The notes under the pieces were generated by a model. It did not search any database, was not told the DNA's origin, and saw nothing but the letters and a program-made list of their open reading frames with translations. From assembly GCF_002150735.1 (NCBI RefSeq), contig NZ_MUKA01000145.1, forward strand, positions 1-38,254: 38,254 bases of DNA, written 5' to 3'. Each line of letters begins with the position of its first letter. Within the stretch, counting starts at the first letter, position 1. Shown here piece after piece: positions 18,586 through 27,109 of the stretch. The position numbers and the translations under genes were made by a program. The DNA is from Streptomyces africanus (lineage in GTDB: Bacteria > Actinomycetota > Actinomycetes > Streptomycetales > Streptomycetaceae).

Positions 18586-19565
18586 CGGCAGCGGTGAAGG
18601 ACGAGATCTCCCGGCTCCCCGTCACCCGGACCTGCTGCAGAAAGGCGGAGGTCTCCGCCATTCTGCGGTTCGCCGGCGGCCTTCACCTGGTGAGCGGTCG
18701 GATCGTGATCGAGGCGGAGCTGGACACGGCGATGGCGGCCCGCCGCCTCAAGCGGGACATCCTGGAGATCTTCGGCCACAGCTCGGAGCTGATCGTGATG
18801 GCACCGGGCGGACTGCGCCGCGGCTCGCGCTACGTGGTGCGCGTCGTCGCGGGCGGTGACCAGCTGGCCCGCCAGACCGGCCTGGTCGACGGGCGGGGCC
18901 GCCCGATCCGCGGCCTGCCCCCGCAGGTGGTCTCGGGGGCCACCTGCGATGCCGAGGCCGCCTGGCGGGGCGCCTTCCTGGCGCACGGCTCGCTCACCGA
19001 GCCCGGCCGCTCCTCCTCCCTGGAGGTGACCTGCCCGGGGCCCGAGGCCGCGCTCGCCCTGGTCGGCGCCGCCCGCCGCCTGTCGATCGCCGCCAAGGCC
19101 CGCGAGGTGCGCGGCGTGGACCGGGTCGTCGTCCGCGACGGCGACGCGATCGGCGCCCTGCTCACCCGCCTCGGCGCCCACGAGTCGGTGCTGGCCTGGG
19201 AGGAGCGCCGGATGCGCCGCGAGGTGCGCGCCACGGCGAACCGGCTCGCCAACTTCGACGACGCCAACCTGCGCCGCTCGGCCCGAGCGGCCGTCGCCGC
19301 CGGTGCCCGTGTGCAGCGCGCGCTGGAGATCCTCGGCGAGGACGTCCCCGAGCACCTCGCTGCGGCCGGCCGGCTGCGCATGGAGCACAAGCAGGCCTCC
19401 CTGGAGGAGCTGGGCGCGCTCGCCGACCCGCCGCTGACCAAGGACGCCGTCGCCGGCCGGATCCGCCGCCTGCTGGCCATGGCCGACAAGCGCGCCTCCG
19501 ACCTGGGCATCCCGGGCACGGAGGCCAACCTCTCCGAGGACCTCGCCGACAATCTCGTGGGCTGA
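18576..19565 (+). CDS. whiA: Sporulation transcription factor WhiA
   Basis: DNA-binding protein needed to stop aerial growth and start septation in Streptomyces, acting with WhiB at GACAC-containing promoters. The 329-residue protein has an N-terminal pair of LAGLIDADG-like subdomains (starting [20 protein letters not shown]). These lack nuclease activity in studied homologues. The C-terminal HTH is [33 protein letters not shown]. The sequence closely follows S. coelicolor WhiA as I recall it. ATG 18576 was chosen, with GGAAGG upstream; a second ATG at 18582 is possible. It is last in the uvrC operon, overlaps yvcK by 10 nt, has an internal promoter candidate at 18368-18383, and is followed by a hairpin. 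Confidence 0.97.
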   Translation: MAMTAAVKDEISRLPVTRTCCRKAEVSAILRFAGGLHLVSGRIVIEAELDTAMAARRLKRDILEIFGHSSELIVMAPGGLRRGSRYVVRVVAGGDQLARQTGLVDGRGRPIRGLPPQVVSGATCDAEAAWRGAFLAHGSLTEPGRSSSLEVTCPGPEAALALVGAARRLSIAAKAREVRGVDRVVVRDGDAIGALLTRLGAHESVLAWEERRMRREVRATANRLANFDDANLRRSARAAVAAGARVQRALEILGEDVPEHLAAAGRLRMEHKQASLEELGALADPPLTKDAVAGRIRRLLAMADKRASDLGIPGTEANLSEDLADNLVG

Positions 19566-19582
19566 TCCCACAGTCCGTCAAG

Positions 19583-19624
19583 AAGCCGGTGTCGGCCGCC
19601 ACTTGGGTGGTCGGCACCGGCTTT
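19583..19624 (+). terminator. Terminator of the uvrC-rapZ-yvcK-whiA operon
   Basis: AAGCCGGTG (19583-19591) pairs with CACCGGCTT (19615-19623). The stem continues inward through GTCGGCC/TGGTCGG with wobble pairs, and a short T run follows. It lies 18 bp after the whiA stop. Confidence 0.75.
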
Positions 19625-19716
19625 CGCGTGTCGTTCGGGAACTCTTGACTCGATCATGGACTGTCATGAGCCTGGCATCTGTTCGCTGCTGTGGCGAACC
19701 CACGCTAGGGGGGTTC

Positions 19717-22668
19717 ATGAGACGAAGAGCGAGATCGATCCTCGCTGTCGGCGCGCTCCTGATCGGCGGAGCGAGCATCGCGCCCATCGCCCAGGCACAA
19801 CCTGACCGTCCACGCCCGTCCGACCCGGACGAAGTCAAGGTCTTCCGCGCCGACGTCACCCGTCGGCAGGTACCCCTGCTGCTCGCGGCCGGCCAGGACG
19901 GCCACGAACTCGGCGAGCAGGTGCCCGACAAGGGCACGGGCACCGTCGAGGTCTACCTCACCGACCAGCAGGCGAAGAAGCTGGCGAAGCAGGGCGTCGA
20001 CCTCACCGAGCACGACCTCTCCACCCAGGCGCAGGCCCGCGTCGAGAACGCCGCCGAGGGCGTCTTCCGCCCGTACAGCGGCAAGGGCGGCCTCAAGGAG
20101 GAGATCTTCAGGACCGCGCAGCAGAACCCCGGCCTCACCAAGGTCGTCTCCATCGGCAAGACGGTACGGGGCCAGGACATCCTCGCGCTCAAGCTCACCA
20201 AGGGCGCCAAGAAGACGAAGGACGGCTCCAAGCCCTCGGTCCTCTACCTGTCCAACCAGCACGCGCGTGAGTGGATCACGCCGGAGATGACCCGGCGCCT
20301 GATGCACCACTACCTGGACAACTACAAGAAGGACCGGCGCGTCAAGAAGATCGTCGACTCCACCGAACTGTGGTTCGTCCTCTCGGCCAACCCCGACGGC
20401 TACGACTACACCCACGCCAGTGACGACAACCGCATGTGGCGCAAGAACCTGCGGGACGTCAACGGCGACGGCGTCATCGGCACCGGCGACGGCGTCGACC
20501 TCAACCGCAACTTCGCCTACAAGTGGGGCTACGACAACGAGGGCTCGTCACCCAACCCCGCCAGCGAGACCTACCGCGGCGCCGGACCGGGCTCCGAGCC
20601 GGAGACCAAGGCCCTGGACGCCTTCGAGCGGCGGATCGGCTTCACGTACGGCATCAACTATCACTCCGCCGCCGAACTGCTGCTCTACGGAGTCGGCTGG
20701 CAGGTGGCCACGCCCACCCCGGACGATGTCCTCTACAGGGCACTCGCCGGTACGCCCGGGAACTCCGCGATCCCCGGCTACCACCCGCAGCTCTCCTCCG
20801 AGCTGTACACCACCAACGGCGAGGCCGACGGCCACGCGGCGAACGTCAACGGCATGGCGATGTTCACCCCCGAGATGTCGACCTGCCAGTCCGCCTCCAA
20901 CGCCGACCCGGACGACGAGTGGAAGGCGTCCGACTGCCGGTCGGTCTTCACCTTCCCGGACGACGAGAAGCTGATCCGGCAGGAGTTCGCCAAGAACGTC
21001 CCGTTCGCGCTCTCCGTCGCCGAGTCCGCCGCCCACCCCGACCGGCCGTCCTCGTCGGTCGGACTGAGCGCCGCCGACTTCACCCCGGCCGCGTTCCCGG
21101 TGTCGTACTCCCGCGGCGCCGACCAGGAGGTCTCCGTCGTCGCGCGCAAGTCGCTGCGCGACAAGGAACTGAAGTACCGCGTCAACGGCGGCCGCACCGA
21201 GGACATGAAGCTGAAGCCCTGGAAGGGCGGCGAGACCTACGGCGGTGAGGACAACCTCTACTTCGACGCCTACCGGGCGAAGGTCAGGGACGGCGACCCC
21301 GGCGACAAGGTCGAGGTGTGGTTCACCGGGGAGACGAGGAAGGGCAAGAAGGTCTCCAGCAAGCGCTTCACCTACACCGTCGCCGAGCGGCCCAAAGCGG
21401 ACACCCTCGTCGTCGCCGAGGAGGGCGCGGCCGCCACGCAGGCACAGAAGTACGTGGCCGCCCTCAAGGCCGGCGGCCGCAAGGCGCTCGTCTGGGACGT
21501 CGCCCGGCAGGGCGCGCCGGACGCGCTGGGCGTGCTGAGCCACGTCGACACCGTCGTCCACTACACGGGCGCGAACGTCCCCGGCAACGCCACCCAGCTC
21601 CAGCTGCGCGCCTTCCTCAACGAGGGCGGCCGGCTGATCGAGGCCGGTGAGCAGGCCGGCGGCAGTGTCGACCTCGGCGGCGCCCTGTCCGACGACTTCA
21701 GCCAGTACTACCTGGGCGCCTACAGCCGTACCTCGGCCGCCGGAGCCACCGGCTTCACCGGCTCCGGCGAGCTGGGCGGCTTCACGGGCCCGCTCGCCGC
21801 AGCGCCCGGCAACCCCCTGGACGCGGCGGGCCGCTACGGCGTCACCTCCGACGAACTGCCCGCCGGCACGTTCCCGCGGTTCGCGAGCAAGGGCGCCGGA
21901 CAGTTCGCCGGCGCGGTCAACCCGTACGGCCCGTACGCGGGCTCCTCGATGGCCGCCGCCGTCCACACCGACGACGCTTACAAGCGCCTCACCCGCACCG
22001 TGGACCTCACCGGTGTCGCCGCGGCCGACCAGCCCACCCTGCGCACCCAGCTGATGTGGGACACCGAGCCCGGCTACGACAACGTCCTGGTCGAGGCCCA
22101 CACCACGGGCGCCGACGACTGGACGACCCTGCCCGAGGCGGGCGGCGCCACCAAGGCCGCCGTTCCGGCCGAGTGCGGGGGCGGCTTCTACGTCCGCGAG
22201 CACCCCTGGCTGAAGCACTACCTGACCCTGTCGGACGACGGCTGCACCGCGACCGGCAGCACCGGCTCGTGGAACAGCCTCACCGGCGCCTCCGGCGGCT
22301 GGCAGCGGGTGGACTTCGACCTGAGCGCGTACGCGGGCAAGTCGGTCGAGGTCTCGATCAGCTACGTGACCGACCCGGGCACCGGCGGGCACGGCGTTCT
22401 CGCCGACGAGGCCTCGCTCGTCGTCGGCGGCACGGCGAAGGAGACCGAGGGCTTCGAGACCTCGCTCGGCGCCTGGAAGGCGGCCGGACCGCCCGAGGGC
22501 AGTCCGGCCGTCCTCAAGGACTGGGCCCGCACCGGGATCCTGCTCCAGACCTACGGCGCGGTCACCACGGACGACACCGTGCTGCTGGGCTTCGGCCTGG
22601 AGCACGTCGCCACCGCGGCCGACCGGGCGGCACTGATGAGGAAGGCGCTCGCCTCCCTCGACGTGTGA
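19717..22668 (+). CDS. Secreted M14 zinc carboxypeptidase with long C-terminal extension
   Basis: Exported metallopeptidase of 983 residues. The Sec signal peptide ends with AQA at 25-27. A propeptide-like region (about 28-130) precedes the M14 domain. Zinc ligands are His182 and Glu185 (NQHAREW) and His316 (GINYHSAAELLLY). The substrate-binding DLNRNFAYKWG is present, and Glu386 in MAMFTPEMS is the general base. The roughly 550 residues after the catalytic domain are far more than a simple carboxypeptidase needs. They include an amidotransferase-like fold region (LVVAEEGAAATQAQKYVAALKAGGRK) and a jelly-roll resembling those in immune-inhibitor-A-type M6 peptidases (TLRTQLMWDTEPGYDNVLVEAHT). 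ATG 19717 follows a G-rich Shine-Dalgarno. It is monocistronic, between the whiA terminator and a hairpin before gap. Probably scavenges peptides. Confidence 0.93.
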   Translation: MRRRARSILAVGALLIGGASIAPIAQAQPDRPRPSDPDEVKVFRADVTRRQVPLLLAAGQDGHELGEQVPDKGTGTVEVYLTDQQAKKLAKQGVDLTEHDLSTQAQARVENAAEGVFRPYSGKGGLKEEIFRTAQQNPGLTKVVSIGKTVRGQDILALKLTKGAKKTKDGSKPSVLYLSNQHAREWITPEMTRRLMHHYLDNYKKDRRVKKIVDSTELWFVLSANPDGYDYTHASDDNRMWRKNLRDVNGDGVIGTGDGVDLNRNFAYKWGYDNEGSSPNPASETYRGAGPGSEPETKALDAFERRIGFTYGINYHSAAELLLYGVGWQVATPTPDDVLYRALAGTPGNSAIPGYHPQLSSELYTTNGEADGHAANVNGMAMFTPEMSTCQSASNADPDDEWKASDCRSVFTFPDDEKLIRQEFAKNVPFALSVAESAAHPDRPSSSVGLSAADFTPAAFPVSYSRGADQEVSVVARKSLRDKELKYRVNGGRTEDMKLKPWKGGETYGGEDNLYFDAYRAKVRDGDPGDKVEVWFTGETRKGKKVSSKRFTYTVAERPKADTLVVAEEGAAATQAQKYVAALKAGGRKALVWDVARQGAPDALGVLSHVDTVVHYTGANVPGNATQLQLRAFLNEGGRLIEAGEQAGGSVDLGGALSDDFSQYYLGAYSRTSAAGATGFTGSGELGGFTGPLAAAPGNPLDAAGRYGVTSDELPAGTFPRFASKGAGQFAGAVNPYGPYAGSSMAAAVHTDDAYKRLTRTVDLTGVAAADQPTLRTQLMWDTEPGYDNVLVEAHTTGADDWTTLPEAGGATKAAVPAECGGGFYVREHPWLKHYLTLSDDGCTATGSTGSWNSLTGASGGWQRVDFDLSAYAGKSVEVSISYVTDPGTGGHGVLADEASLVVGGTAKETEGFETSLGAWKAAGPPEGSPAVLKDWARTGILLQTYGAVTTDDTVLLGFGLEHVATAADRAALMRKALASLDV

Positions 22669-22730
22669 CCGCGGACGTGTGACCCCACAAGAGCGGGGAA
22701 CCCTCCGTCAACGGGCACCACACCAAGGAG

Positions 22731-22754
22731 CGAAATCGAGTGATCTCGCTCTCG
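22731..22754 (+). repeat. Short inverted repeat downstream of the carboxypeptidase
   Basis: GAGCGAAATC and GATCTCGCTC pair with one A/C mismatch across GAGT. The hairpin precedes the larger stem at 22760-22797 and may assist termination. Confidence 0.4.
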
Positions 22755-22759
22755 GTGAC

Positions 22760-22797
22760 GGGCGGTCCGTACCCCTACTGGCGGGTACGGACCGCCC
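22760..22797 (+). terminator. Terminator hairpin between carboxypeptidase and gap
   Basis: A perfect 15-bp stem: GGGCGGTCCGTACCC (22760-22774) with GGGTACGGACCGCCC (22783-22797) across an 8-nt loop. It lies about 90 bp past the carboxypeptidase stop. There is no U-tract. Confidence 0.75.
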
Positions 22798-22844
22798 TGC
22801 CGTGTATGGGGCATCTGGATGTCACCACCGCAGCCTCAGGGAGG

Positions 22845-23933
<1,089 letters not shown>

Positions 23934-23962
23934 TCCACAGAGCAGGCACGTCCATGTGAGAG

Positions 23963-24002
23963 CAGGGCTCGGGCGGCGCGAGAATGCGCTGTCCGAGCCC
24001 TG
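23963..24002 (+). terminator. Hairpin between gap and pgk
   Basis: CAGGGCTCGG (23963-23972) pairs with CCGAGCCCTG (23993-24002). The inner GCGGCGC/GCGCTGT extends the stem with wobbles to a 6-nt loop. It could terminate or attenuate transcription from gap, making pgk-tpiA partly separate. Confidence 0.65.
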
Positions 24003-24026
24003 ACTCACGTACAGATCAGAGCTGTT

Positions 24027-24057
24027 CGATCACGAGCGCTTACGAGCGATCACGAGC
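24027..24057 (+). repeat. Phased direct repeats in the pgk leader/promoter region
   Basis: CGATCACGAGC occurs at 24027-24037 and again at 24047-24057, exactly 20 bp apart. Between them is a third ACGAGCG, so ACGAGC recurs every 10 bp (24032, 24042, 24052). The repeats end 18 bp before the pgk ATG and overlap none of the coding genes. Confidence 0.75.
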
Positions 24058-24075
24058 TCTTTCAGGAGTCCCCTC

Positions 24076-25287
24076 ATGAAGACGATCGACGAACTCCTCT
24101 CCGAAGGGGTCGCCGGCCGGCGGGTCTTCGTCCGCGCCGACCTGAACGTGCCGCTGGACGGCACCACCATCACCGACGACGGCCGGATCCGCGCCGTGGT
24201 GCCCACGGTCAAGGCCCTCGCCGACGCGGGCGCCCGGGTGGTCGTCGCCTCGCACCTGGGCCGCCCCAAGGGCGCCCCGGACCCGGCCTTCTCCCTCGCC
24301 CCGGCCGCCGCGCGCCTCGGTGAACTCCTCGGCACGGACGTACGGTTCGCCACCGACACGGTCGGCGAGTCCGCCCGGGCCACCGTCGCCGCCCTCGCCG
24401 ACGGCCAGGTCGCGGTCGTCGAGAACCTGCGCTTCAACGCCGGTGAGACCAGCAAGGACGACGCCGAGCGCGGCGCCTTCGCCGACCAGCTCGCCGCCCT
24501 CGCGGACCTCTACATCGGCGACGGCTTCGGGGCCGTGCACCGGGGGCACGCCTCCGTCTACGACCTTCCGGCCCGGCTGCCGCACGCCGCCGGCTACCTC
24601 ATCGCCAAGGAGGTCGCCGTCCTGAAGAAGCTGACGGACGACCTCCAGCGGCCCTACGTCGTCGCCCTCGGCGGCGCCAAGGTCTCCGACAAGCTCGCCG
24701 TCATCGACCAGCTGCTCGGCAAGGCCGACCGCATCCTCATCGGCGGCGGCATGGCCTACACCTTCCTCAAGGCCAAGGGCTACGAGGTCGGCGCGTCCCT
24801 CCTCCAGGAGGACCAGCTTCAGGCCGTCCAGGAGTACCTCGAGCGGGCCGAGAAGACCGGCGTCGAGCTGGTCGTGCCCGTCGACGCCCTGACCGCGACC
24901 GAGTTCCCGGACCTGAAGACCAAGGCTCCCGCCCACCCCACGACCGTCGCCGCGGACGCCATCCCGGCCGACCAGATGGGCCTCGACATCGGGCCCGAGA
25001 CCCGCAAGCTGTACGCGTCCAAGCTCGCCGACGCCGCCACCGTCTTCTGGAACGGGCCCATGGGCGTCTTCGAGCACCCCGACTACGCCGAGGGCACCAA
25101 GGCGGTCGCCCAGGCCCTCGTCGAATCCAAGGGCTTCACCGTGGTCGGCGGCGGCGACTCCGCCGCCGCCGTGCGCACCCTGGGCTTCGACGAGACGGCA
25201 TTCGGCCACATCTCGACCGGTGGCGGCGCCTCCCTCGAATACCTCGAGGGCAAGACGCTCCCCGGCCTCGCCGCACTGGAGGACTGA
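24076..25287 (+). CDS. pgk: Phosphoglycerate kinase
   Basis: Transfers phosphate from 1,3-bisphosphoglycerate to ADP, the first ATP-forming step of lower glycolysis. The 403-residue length is normal. Visible landmarks: the substrate-binding segment VFVRADLNVPLDG near 15-30; ASHLGRPKG; ENLRFNAGETSKDD; and LGGAKVSDKL near the hinge. The C-terminal nucleotide-binding FWNGPMGVFE and VVGGGDSAAAV follow. ATG 24076 has CAGGAG eight bases upstream. tpiA follows after only 5 bp, so the two are co-transcribed. Phased 10-bp repeats just upstream are a possible control site. Confidence 0.98.
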   Translation: MKTIDELLSEGVAGRRVFVRADLNVPLDGTTITDDGRIRAVVPTVKALADAGARVVVASHLGRPKGAPDPAFSLAPAAARLGELLGTDVRFATDTVGESARATVAALADGQVAVVENLRFNAGETSKDDAERGAFADQLAALADLYIGDGFGAVHRGHASVYDLPARLPHAAGYLIAKEVAVLKKLTDDLQRPYVVALGGAKVSDKLAVIDQLLGKADRILIGGGMAYTFLKAKGYEVGASLLQEDQLQAVQEYLERAEKTGVELVVPVDALTATEFPDLKTKAPAHPTTVAADAIPADQMGLDIGPETRKLYASKLADAATVFWNGPMGVFEHPDYAEGTKAVAQALVESKGFTVVGGGDSAAAVRTLGFDETAFGHISTGGGASLEYLEGKTLPGLAALED

Positions 25288-25292
25288 CCTAG

Positions 25293-26084
25293 ATGGCTGT
25301 ATCGAACGTTCCTGGGCGCACGCCGCTGATGGCGGGCAACTGGAAGATGAACCTCAACCACCTCGAGGCCATCGCCCACGTCCAGAAGCTCGCCTTCGCC
25401 CTGGCCGACAAGGACTACGAGGCCGTCGAGGTCGCCGTCCTGCCGCCCTTCACCGACCTGCGCTCCGTACAGACCCTGGTCGACGGCGACAAGCTCAAGA
25501 TCAAGTACGGTGCGCAGGACCTGTCGGCGCACGACTCCGGCGCCTACACCGGCGAGATCTCGGGCTCGATGCTGGCCAAGCTGAAGTGCACGTACGTGGC
25601 GATCGGCCACTCCGAGCGGCGCCAGTACCACAACGAGACCGACGAGCTGGTGAACGCCAAGGTCAAGGCCGCCTACAAGCACGGCCTGACCCCCATTCTG
25701 TGCGTCGGCGAGGAGCTGGAGGTCCGCGAGGCGGGCAACCACGTCTCCCACACCCTCGCCCAGGTCGAGGGCGGTCTGAAGGACCTCCCCGCCGAGCAGG
25801 CCGAGACCATCGTGATCGCCTATGAGCCCGTCTGGGCCATCGGCACCGGCAAGGTCTGCGGCGCCGAGGACGCCCAGGAGGTCTGCGCGGCGATCCGCGG
25901 CAAGATCGCCGAGCTGTACTCGCAGGAGCTGGCCGACAAGGTCCGCATCCAGTACGGCGGCTCCGTCAAGTCGGGCAACGTCGCGGAGATCATGGCCCAG
26001 GCCGACATCGACGGTGCCCTGGTCGGCGGCGCCTCGCTGGACGCCGACGAGTTCGTCAAGATCGTGCGCTTCCGCGACCAGTGA
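25293..26084 (+). CDS. tpiA: Triosephosphate isomerase
   Basis: Interconverts dihydroxyacetone phosphate and glyceraldehyde-3-phosphate. The 263-residue TIM barrel has MAGNWKMN (catalytic Asn/Lys) near 12-19, His106 in AIGHSERR, and the base Glu178 in [12 protein letters not shown], the flexible loop. The phosphate-binding YGGSVKSGN and LVGGASLD close the barrel. ATG 25293 starts 5 bp after the pgk stop; its GGAGGA lies within the pgk end, giving tight coupling. A hairpin follows at 26116-26144. Confidence 0.98.
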   Translation: MAVSNVPGRTPLMAGNWKMNLNHLEAIAHVQKLAFALADKDYEAVEVAVLPPFTDLRSVQTLVDGDKLKIKYGAQDLSAHDSGAYTGEISGSMLAKLKCTYVAIGHSERRQYHNETDELVNAKVKAAYKHGLTPILCVGEELEVREAGNHVSHTLAQVEGGLKDLPAEQAETIVIAYEPVWAIGTGKVCGAEDAQEVCAAIRGKIAELYSQELADKVRIQYGGSVKSGNVAEIMAQADIDGALVGGASLDADEFVKIVRFRDQ

Positions 26085-26115
26085 GTATGCGGTAGACGCG
26101 ATCCGTCGTACCCTT

Positions 26116-26144
26116 GCGGGGTCCAGCACTGTGCTGGGCCCCGC
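26116..26144 (+). terminator. Hairpin between tpiA and secG
   Basis: A 13-bp stem (26116-26128 with 26132-26144, one T:G pair) with a 3-nt loop. It can end the pgk-tpiA transcript or act as an attenuator ahead of secG, whose GTG is 36 bp further on. Confidence 0.6.
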
Positions 26145-26179
26145 GTCGTCCATCCGAATCCGAGGAAGTTGGTCCAGCC

Positions 26180-26416
26180 GTGGTTTTGGGGTTCTCGATC
26201 GCCCTGATCGTCTTCAGCCTGCTGATGATGCTGCTGGTGCTGATGCACAAGGGCAAGGGCGGCGGTCTCTCCGACATGTTCGGTGGCGGCATGCAGTCCT
26301 CCGTCGGCGGCTCCTCGGTCGCCGAACGCAACCTCGACCGGATCACCGTCGTGGTCGGTCTGCTCTGGTTCGCGTGCATTATCGTGCTCGGCATCCTGAT
26401 GAAGGTGAACAACTGA
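26180..26416 (+). CDS. secG: Preprotein translocase subunit SecG
   Basis: Small membrane subunit of the SecYEG channel. The 78-residue protein has two membrane helices: LGFSIALIVFSLLMMLLVLM at the start and ITVVVGLLWFACIIVLGILM at the end. The conserved loop HKGKGGGLSDMFGGGMQSS lies between them. GTG 26180 is chosen because the SecG family starts right at the first helix; upstream in-frame residues are not protein-like. GAGGAAG lies about 11 bases before it. Its place directly after tpiA is the usual actinobacterial order. Confidence 0.95.
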   Translation: MVLGFSIALIVFSLLMMLLVLMHKGKGGGLSDMFGGGMQSSVGGSSVAERNLDRITVVVGLLWFACIIVLGILMKVNN

Positions 26417-26465
26417 CCGGCCCGCATCCCGCACACACTGCGTACGCAGGCAATACGTACGTAAC

Positions 26466-26552
26466 GCCCCATGTTCGGTACGCGCGGCACAGCGCGGCCT
26501 ATCATGGGGCTTGCGTCTAGGTGTGAGGGTTGTAACTCCAATCACTGGACGC
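26466..26552. repeat. Two inverted repeats in the secG-rbpA gap
   Basis: GCCCCATG (26466-26473) pairs with CATGGGGC (26503-26510) around a GC-rich loop. GCGTCTAG-GTG-TGA (26513-26526) pairs imperfectly with TCACTGGACGC (26542-26552). The second overlaps the -35 of the downstream promoter. They may be the secG terminator or a structured RNA. They lack the conserved bases of a tRNA. Confidence 0.4.
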
Positions 26553-26573
26553 GCGTTGGGCCTTACGTAGACT
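26545..26573 (+). promoter_or_regulatory. Vegetative-type promoter of the RbpA-family gene
   Basis: CTGGAC (26545-26550), a 17-bp spacer and TAGACT (26568-26573) fit the HrdB-type consensus well. Transcription near 26580 would give a 60-nt leader ending in GGGAG ahead of the GTG at 26640. Confidence 0.6.
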
Positions 26574-26639
26574 GAGGCGCTCGCAGCGAAGCGGAACGCC
26601 GACTCGCTTCGCGGCACCATCACGCAGGGAGTTACGACC

Positions 26640-26975
26640 GTGGCAAGTGGCAACGCGATCCGGGGAAGCCGGGTCGGGGCGGGGCCGATGGGCGAGGCCG
26701 AGCGCGGCGAGTCCGCGCCGCGGCTGCGCATCTCCTTCTGGTGCTCCAACGGACACGAGACCCAGCCGAGCTTCGCCAGCGACGCGCAGGTGCCCGATAC
26801 CTGGGACTGTCCCCGCTGCGGCTTTCCGGCCGGCCAGGACCGGGACAACCCGCCGGACCCGCCGCGCACCGAGCCCTACAAGACGCACCTGGCGTACGTG
26901 CGCGAGCGCCGCAGCGACGCGGACGGCGAGGCGATCCTCGCCGAGGCGCTCGCCAAACTGCGGGGCGAAATCTAG
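26640..26975 (+). CDS. rbpA: RNA polymerase-binding protein of the RbpA family
   Basis: Actinobacterial RNA polymerase partner that binds the principal sigma factor and stabilises open promoters. The 111-residue protein shows the N-terminal AIRGSRVG motif and the zinc core with CSNGH and CPRCG (two Cys pairs/His ligands). The C-terminal sigma-binding segment has THLAYVRERR and an amphipathic helix. S. coelicolor, as I recall, has its main RbpA elsewhere on the chromosome. This copy next to secG may be the less studied paralogue. Several positions differ from the main form, for example THLAYVRERR against THWDMLMERR. GTG 26640 follows GGGAG. A HrdB-type promoter lies upstream and a perfect hairpin downstream. 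Confidence 0.85.
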   Translation: MASGNAIRGSRVGAGPMGEAERGESAPRLRISFWCSNGHETQPSFASDAQVPDTWDCPRCGFPAGQDRDNPPDPPRTEPYKTHLAYVRERRSDADGEAILAEALAKLRGEI

Positions 26976-26984
26976 GAGTTGAGA

Positions 26985-27014
26985 CCGGCCGGGCACCAGC
27001 AGGTGCCCGGCCGG
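26985..27014 (+). terminator. Terminator of the RbpA-family gene
   Basis: A perfect 13-bp stem: CCGGCCGGGCACC (26985-26997) and GGTGCCCGGCCGG (27002-27014) with a 4-nt loop. It starts ten bases after the stop and a T-rich stretch follows (GTTGCTTT). Confidence 0.85.
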
Positions 27015-27055
27015 AGTTGCTTTCCGCAACCGACGGACGGCCGCTCGCCGACCGA

Positions 27056-27078
27056 TTGTCAGTGGTGCCCTCTACGGT
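27056..27078 (+). promoter_or_regulatory. PafBC-type (RecA-NDp) DNA-damage promoter of the MFS gene
   Basis: TTGTCAGTG (27056-27064), exactly eight bases, then TACGGT (27073-27078) is a full match to TTGTCRGTG-N8-TANNNT. It lies between the RbpA terminator and the transporter GTG at 27110. The start near 27085 would leave about 25 nt with GAGGGGGA as Shine-Dalgarno. Confidence 0.75.
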
Positions 27079-27109
27079 TTGTGCATCGGGCGAACCGTGA
27101 GGGGGAACA

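Noticed and set aside
19681..19699. GTTCGC-N7-GCGAAC before the M14 peptidase as a LexA or other operator
   Set aside because: Wrong orientation and spacing for LexA. Only a 6-bp arm, and no supporting promoter boxes around it.
20548..22605. 685-codon minus-strand open frame opposite the M14 carboxypeptidase
   Set aside because: Shadow of a clearly functional secreted peptidase, with low-complexity composition.
26511..26552. tRNA-like or cloverleaf fold in the secG-rbpA gap
   Set aside because: Too short for a tRNA, no T-loop GTTCRA in the right place, and it overlaps a promoter -35.
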